A stretch of DNA of 64,000 nucleotides from Beroe forskalii (Eukaryota > Ctenophora > Nuda > Beroida > Beroidae): positions 62,001 to 126,000 of the forward strand of contig WFMF01000083.1 of NCBI GenBank assembly GCA_011033025.1, written 5' to 3'. The notes beneath the pieces are model-generated. The model had not been told where the DNA came from, did no database searches, and saw only the letters and a program-made list of their open reading frames with translations. Numbering within the stretch: the stretch's first letter is position 1; every line of letters starts with the position of its first letter. Made by a program: the position numbers and the translations under genes. Below, in pieces: positions 58,586-64,000 of this stretch.

Positions 58586-59182
58586 AGGGGCTGCACACAC
58601 GTGGATTATAAGCCATGTCGACTATAGTCTACGCCGAGTTTTGGGGTGAAGACACACGACGTGGAGTATAAGCCACGAATCCTACGTGTGTCTTGTAGAC
58701 TATTGTCAACACACGTTATTGTAACAAAACTTCGAAAGCAGTTTCTTCTGAGTCTCCGAATAGAAATTGATTGATGCAATTTGACCTGATACCCTCGGAT
58801 GCTCTGATCGTAACACAACGCAGGAAATATCGGAAACATTACCCCTATCGCTTTTCTTGCTTTTGATTGGTCAATGACACGCGAGATACAGCGCCCTGAT
58901 TGGGTAGCGTTAATGTATACAGCTTTTCTCGGAATTATGTACAGTGTCGACTATAAGCTACAAGACACACGTGGCTTACAAGCCATGTGGATTGTAATAC
59001 CACATTTAAGACCGGCTATTTTTCATGGACTAATCTCCACACTTTTGTAGAGTGTAGTCGATACTTTCACCCAAGACACACGTATGGATAATAGTCCATG
59101 GGTAAGTTATCGACAGCACACACGTAGCTTATAAGCCATGGCTTATAGTCCATGGCTTGTAAGCCACGTGTGTGCACCCCCT
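58586..59182. mobile_element. TA-flanked MITE rich in CACGTGG-CTTATAAGCCATG palindromes
   Basis: TA dinucleotides (58584-58585, 59183-59184) flank inverted ends: AGGGGCTGCACACACGTGG on the left, and reverse complement AGGGGGTGCACACACGTGG on the right. A TA target suggests the Tc1/mariner or a related superfamily. Internally the word CACACGTGG-TTATAAGCCATG occurs at least six times in both orientations, so the element can fold in several ways. No transposase. Confidence 0.85.
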
Positions 59183-59184
59183 TA

Positions 59185-60344
59185 GATGACGTTTTGGACA
59201 TCCCAATTCCCACGCAGACAATAATTACTGGACTTCAATTTTGTGGTTTGCAATTTGCATGTCTCCAATTTTGAAGCAAATGCTTCCCAGTTCCCTCACG
59301 TATTCCATGTTACGTTATCCTCTTGTTCTATCCTTCTATTGGAAGATTAAAGCCGTCAAAATGTGTTTAGGTGCAAGTCGGTTTCACTAACTACTTCACG
59401 GTTCATGAGTTCACATCCCTCATTGGTGTGAATTTGGAGTTTTGCCTAGGGGGTGTCCTCATCATTCAATGTCAGACAATTAGATCAGTAGCTGTAGATC
59501 GGATAATTTAATGCTTTTTCTACACGCGGTAAATACCTTTTCTCCCTGTCGCTGAACAATGGACATACCTTGACTTGTTTATGTATTTTGCGATGTTTCG
59601 TTTTTTCAGACGTTTTGTAACCGCCAATCTTGATGTTGTTACGAATTATCAGAGGCATGACTGTCCTGAACCGCTGTTTTTCTTTCGATGGTCTGCGAGT
59701 ACATCCCTCATACCACCCATAGATTGCTCAATCCTCAATAATGTATTGACTTGAGGCCAGAGGTAACCCAGTACTACATTAGGTACTAGTATACTTCACT
59801 ATTTTACTAATCCTTTGAGTGACGATGTGGATTAGATGTACCTAGGAGGGATCCATCATCCAGGGCACGTCTTATCATTACCCTATTTCCATTATATGGG
59901 GTCACATATTATTGTCAAACTATTATATTTCACTTCGTTGAATATGCCTTAGTATAGTTTTACACATTGTGTTGGCAATAGCATATATCACATTTATTAC
60001 CTTACATTTAGAACAATAGACCATGACATCTGTTTCTGCATATAGTCACATTGTGCACCCTAATGTTACTGTGTTTTGCTCGAATTATCACACGGCTGTG
60101 CACTGTTCTTTTGGTTTGATCATTGCTACGGCCTGATATTATCAGCTCTTTTCTTTCTCTTTTTCACTGTTTCAGTATTTTGATTTTGCCATTTGATTTG
60201 ATAAAATCGTGATGGTTCAGTTGAACTGAACGAGTGAAAGGGTACACCGACTATTCAAGCATCCTGACTTTATACGCATTACGCTGTACTCATTACGACA
60301 AGACAAAACTTGATACGATATCGTTGCTGAGGACTTTTCCCTAG
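59185..60344. other. No gene seen
   Basis: AT-rich DNA without recognisable coding or repeat structure on either strand. Confidence 0.6.
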
Positions 60345-61600
60345 GAAAAGGACTCCCCTCAGGATCAAGGAGCTCTCTGCATCAAGTAAAAAGGACAATC
60401 TCTCAAGGATCATAGATCCCAGGATCAAGGTAACTCTCAGGATCATAGAGTCTTCCCTAGCATCACGGAGACTTTCTCAGGACCAAGGAGACTCTCTCAG
60501 GATCATAGAGTCTTCACTAGGATCAAGGAGACTCTCTCAGGATCAAGGATACTCTTGCAGGATCATGGAGACTCTCTCAGCACAAAGGACACTCTCTCAG
60601 CATCAAAGAGACTCTCTCAGCATCAAGGAGACACTCCCAAGATTAAGGAGGCTCTCTCAGGATCAAGGAGACTCTCTCAAGATCAAGGAGACTCTCTCAG
60701 GATCAAGGAGACTTTCCCAGGATCAAGGTAACTCTCTCAGGATCATAGAGTCTTCCCTAGGATCACGGAGACTTTCTCATGACCAAGGAGACTCTCTCAG
60801 GATCATAGAGTCTTCCCTAGGATCAAGGAGACTCTCTCAGGATCAAGGATACTCTTGCAGGATCAAGGATACTCTCGCAGGATCAAGGAGACTCTCTCAG
60901 CACAAAGGACACTCTCTCAGCGTCAAAGAGACTCTCTAAAAATCATAGAGTCTTCCCGAGGATCAAGGAGACTCTCTCAGGATCAAGGAGAGTCTCCCAG
61001 GATCAAGTAGACTCTCTCAGGATCAAGGAAACTCTAAGCATCAAGGAGACTCTCCCAGGATTAAGGAGATTCTCTCAGCACCAAGGAGATTCTCTCAGCA
61101 TCAAGGAGACTCCCAGGATCAAGGAGACTCTCAGGATTAAGGATAGCATCTCCTAGATCAAGGAGACTCTCTCAGGACCAAGGAGAATCTCTCAGGATCA
61201 GGGAGAGTCTCCCAGGATCAAGTGGACTCTCTCAGGATCAAGGACACTCTCTAAGCATCAAGGAGACTCTCCCAGGATCAAGGGGACTCTCTCAGCATCA
61301 AGGAGACTCTCTCAGCATCAAGAAGACTCTCCCAGGATCAAGGAGATTCTCTCAGCATCAAGGAGACTCCCAGGATCAAGGAGACTCTCAGGATTAAGGA
61401 TAGCGTCTCCCAGGATCAAGGAGACTCTCTCAGGACCAAGGAGAATCTCTCAGGATCATATATTCTTCCCTAGGATCAGGGATGAAAGAGTGTATCCTGG
61501 TATGAAAGAGTCTTTCAGATGAAGGAATCTTTCCCAGGATCAAGAAGTCTTTACCAGGGTCAATGAGTCTTTCCCAGGATCAAGAAGGATCAATAAAGTA
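60345..61600 (+). repeat. Minisatellite of ~20 bp (AGGATCAAGGAGACTCTCTC)
   Basis: About 60 units of AGGATCAAGGAGACTCTCTC and variants (GATCATAGAGTCTTCCCTAG, CATCAAGGAGACTCTC) run without break. A decayed tail (CCCAGGATCAAG.AGTCTTT) reaches about 61830. Higher-order blocks of several units repeat, for example 60421-60560 against 60721-60860. Three units make 60 nt, so a chance frame at 60565-60939 has a 20-residue period; I do not consider it a gene. Confidence 0.95.
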
Positions 61601-61969
61601 TAAGTATAAAGTTTAAAACTTTTTGCTTTACAGCAACATTGTTCCACTACAAACTCTTCACAAAACTACTATAATTCAATCCCGGGAACAAGGAATGCAT
61701 ACTGGGAAGGAGTCTGTCTTAGAATCAAGGGGCCTATTCCAGTACCATGGAGGCTTTCCCAGGGCCAAAGTGACTTTCCCAGGATCAAAGGGATCTCCAA
61801 GGATCAAAGATTAAGATTTAGTCCCAGGATCAAGTGTGTATGTGAATATGTTGAACTGATAGCGGAGGTATAATCGGAAGCAGAACAACGGTTTGATGAT
61901 TTGGAGACATTATCCATAATCCAAGCTTGAAACTTCAGAAATTATTAAAATTTTCGCTGCAAATTGCGA

Positions 61970-62330
61970 TATTCCACGTTAGAGTGCGCGGCGCGGCTTT
62001 GTTGCAATTCGAATCACAAATATCGCGTCGAATTTTGGGCTAGTGTCCCATATAACTCCTGGCTCTTCATTATCTATGATAATGACGTCAGTCAGAAAAA
62101 TATAGTTAAGCGCACCTAGCGCTTTAAGGACTCAGGTTAGGGTCACGATTAGGGTCAGGATTTGTTAGGGTTAGGGTTAGGATTAAGGTTAGGGTTTTGG
62201 TTAGGGTCATGGTTAGGTTTAGGATACAGAAAAATTGACCTTTAGGTCTGTGACGTCACTCAGCTAGAGTTATATGGGACACATACCGAATTTTGACTTT
62301 TACGGCGCGCGAAGTAGGATTTTACGCTAC
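61970..62330 (-). repeat. TTAGGG-like repeat module shared with the foldback centre
   Basis: Contains GGTTAGGGTCACGATTAGGG and TGTTAGGGTTAGGGTTAGGA, flanked by TGACGTCA motifs and ATAGTTAAGCGCACCTAGCG. The reverse complement matches 7040-7210. The TTAGGG words are degenerate and interstitial, so this is not a telomere end. Confidence 0.8.
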
Positions 62331-62333
62331 CAT

Positions 62334-62603
62334 TTGCCCTAACAAGTACCCGGAGTGTGCCATGCGGCGCGGCCGCGGCAAGCGTTTCAATTTCGCGACG
62401 GCCCTGGTTAAGGGTTCCTAAGCCCGGGCCGCATAGGTGTGTGTATACGCTCGCGGCGCTTCCCTACGGGGAAGCGCGCCGCACGACAAAGAAGCACGCC
62501 GCGCGAGCGACGATAACAGGGGTATACGTTGCCAGACGTTGCCTGCCCCACATTTTTTTCAAAATAAGGGCCAGAACTTTAAGTTGAGAATCGGGAAAAG
62601 CCG
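62334..62603. repeat. GC-rich hairpin region
   Basis: CCCTAACAAG at 62336 and CCCTGGTTAAGGG at about 62402 are imperfect inverted ends of the same family as 17447-17523. The following 150 bp is unusually GC-rich (GCGGCGCTTCCCTACGGGGA, GCACGCCGCGCGAGCGACG), unlike the AT-rich surroundings. Confidence 0.65.
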
Positions 62604-64000
62604 CGCATGGGTTAAGAATAGGAACTCGCGTGCGCGGATTACAGCCCGCGCCGTACGTTGTACTTGAAGGTATAGACAATTAAATGCCAATATGCATCAA
62701 AATTGCTCAAGATTAAGGATAATTGATTACAGTCGACACGTATCATATCATATGAATTCACTAAAAGTAAAATATAATTATTAATTAATTGGTTACGCAA
62801 ATATAAAAGACAACTGAATAGTAACACAACAGAATTCTGAGAACAATGTTATAGTATTATAGACCAATCTCCACGCTCAAACAATATGATACTAGGTCCC
62901 TTGGACTTAAATTGCCATAGGTTGCATCATGAGCTGAGTGATAAAAGCGGTTGAATCTCATGAAGCCAACACTTAAAAGGAGGAAACAACTACTAGTACT
63001 ACTAGCAATAGCAGGGAAATATGCAACCCAAATATAAAAGTATTGATCAAAATGCAGCTTTAGAAACGCCTCAGGACGTATTGAAATTGAATTTTTGTTG
63101 AACACCGATTTTCCACCAGTACCGTCGCAATATGTCTCTATAGAAGTGTTATTGATATTACAAGTGTCCTTACTTCAGTCGTCTGTCGGATACATGAAGT
63201 ACAAGAGCACAAGGTATGAGGTATATCAAACAAGGTATGACAAACCGGTACGGGTGACAAATCGCCGTCCATCAAAATTGTACCTATAACAAGTGAAAGG
63301 CCTGAATCCAATCCTAAATATTAGACTGAGGATTGGGCGATAACGCTATATTTAACTTTAACTTAAAGTTTAAGGATGCATAAACCATACATATTAGGGC
63401 ATGGTTGCTTCAGCAATAATATGGTAGGTAAACTCCGATTCAATCGGGGGCTGAAATGACCGGGATGTAATTCAATAGTTTCCTCTGAAGCAGACTGAAA
63501 TGGCAGCAGTCTCACTTAAAAGCTTAAAAAGTTCAAAGAGTCGACGCCCATATATAACGTAATAATTCACAAAAATCTGCGTTTATGTTGTACTTGTATA
63601 TTGCACACCACACCCAGTTTTTTGTGTCATTTCCCACATCAAACATTTCCTTGGCCGAAGGCCTTACATATCACTAAGTCATAATAGTAGAGATGCATAG
63701 GACGAAGTTGCGAAAATTGAACTGCCACCATGAGTCCATGAAATTGGCATAGAATGAGCTTTCGATTAAATTTTTGGCAATTGACTTTATGAAAGGTCAA
63801 CACGATGCACGGTACTATCAAGTTTTCTGAAAATCCTATGCGTCTCACCTATAATTAGGTGACTGCTAAATGCTGAAAAAGAGTGCTTTCTATATACTTT
63901 ACGGAAATTCTGCTAGTCAAAAAGATGTGTTTGCAGTTTTGTCCCATTTCACGGTGCATTCGGATACATGATTTATCGATTAGTGGATTAGTGCAAAAAT
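62604..64000 (-). repeat. Segmental duplication, copy C (inverted)
   Basis: Reverse complement of 25921-27305, continuing beyond the window end. It shares B's version at the site where A has the 10914-11355 insertion (GTTATATATGGGCG), so B and C both represent the state without it. Confidence 0.93.

Noticed and set aside
60565-60939. Open frame with a 20-residue repeating peptide
   Set aside because: It lies wholly in a 20-bp minisatellite with no stop-creating word in that frame; units with indels break it, and nothing suggests translation.
62130-62220. TTAGGG-like run as a chromosome end
   Set aside because: The repeats are degenerate, short and internal, and the same module is present inside a transposon at 7 kb.

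Overview
This window is eukaryotic and very probably from an invertebrate animal. Genes are split by GT-AG introns. A PET-LIM (Prickle/Testin-type) gene points to Metazoa, degenerate TTAGGG-like repeats are present, and much of the DNA is transposon, satellite or recent duplication. A sponge or another early-branching marine invertebrate would fit, but the sequence does not prove it. There is no bacterial operon structure and no CRISPR array.

Layout. 1-11640 (copy A) and 20672-26655 (copy B) are two direct copies of one gene-poor segment. The right end of copy B (25921-27305) recurs inverted at 62604-64000 (copy C), which runs off the window. Copy A carries a 5.37-kb foldback element (4760-10133) with 8-bp target duplications; copy B keeps the unoccupied site. 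A Mutator-like non-autonomous element with 9-bp target duplications lies in both copies. 11660-12370 is a palindromic GGATCCATTGG satellite. 12447-13700 holds four minus-strand exons of a MAP3K/ZAK-like protein kinase, cut off after the HRD His-Arg position. 14038-17132 is a decayed Jockey-superfamily LINE, split by a 1.4-kb segment with in-frame intron-like borders. 17633-20445 may hold a small plus-strand gene around a ~218-bp tandem repeat.

30446-55468 is one plus-strand gene. Eight exons with matching phases encode an N-terminal Cys-rich module, a PET domain and LIM1-LIM2 of a Prickle/Testin-family protein; LIM3 and the C terminus were not found. Its 15.3-kb fourth intron contains two tandem same-strand genes for 23-residue STPR-repeat DNA-binding proteins (44083-45018, 45848-46417), an intronless opposite-strand MFS transporter of SVOP/SV2 type with a one-base frameshift (48760-50153), a decayed MULE transposon (50498-51555) and a 1-kb direct duplication.

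55469-64000 is mostly repeats: a tRNA-derived SINE-like sequence, a TA-flanked MITE (58586-59182), a 1.25-kb 20-bp minisatellite (60345-61600), a telomere-like repeat related to the foldback centre, and copy C. The notable features are the foldback element with its empty site, the nested paralogous STPR genes with reciprocal frameshifts, and the record of hairpins gained or lost between duplicated copies.
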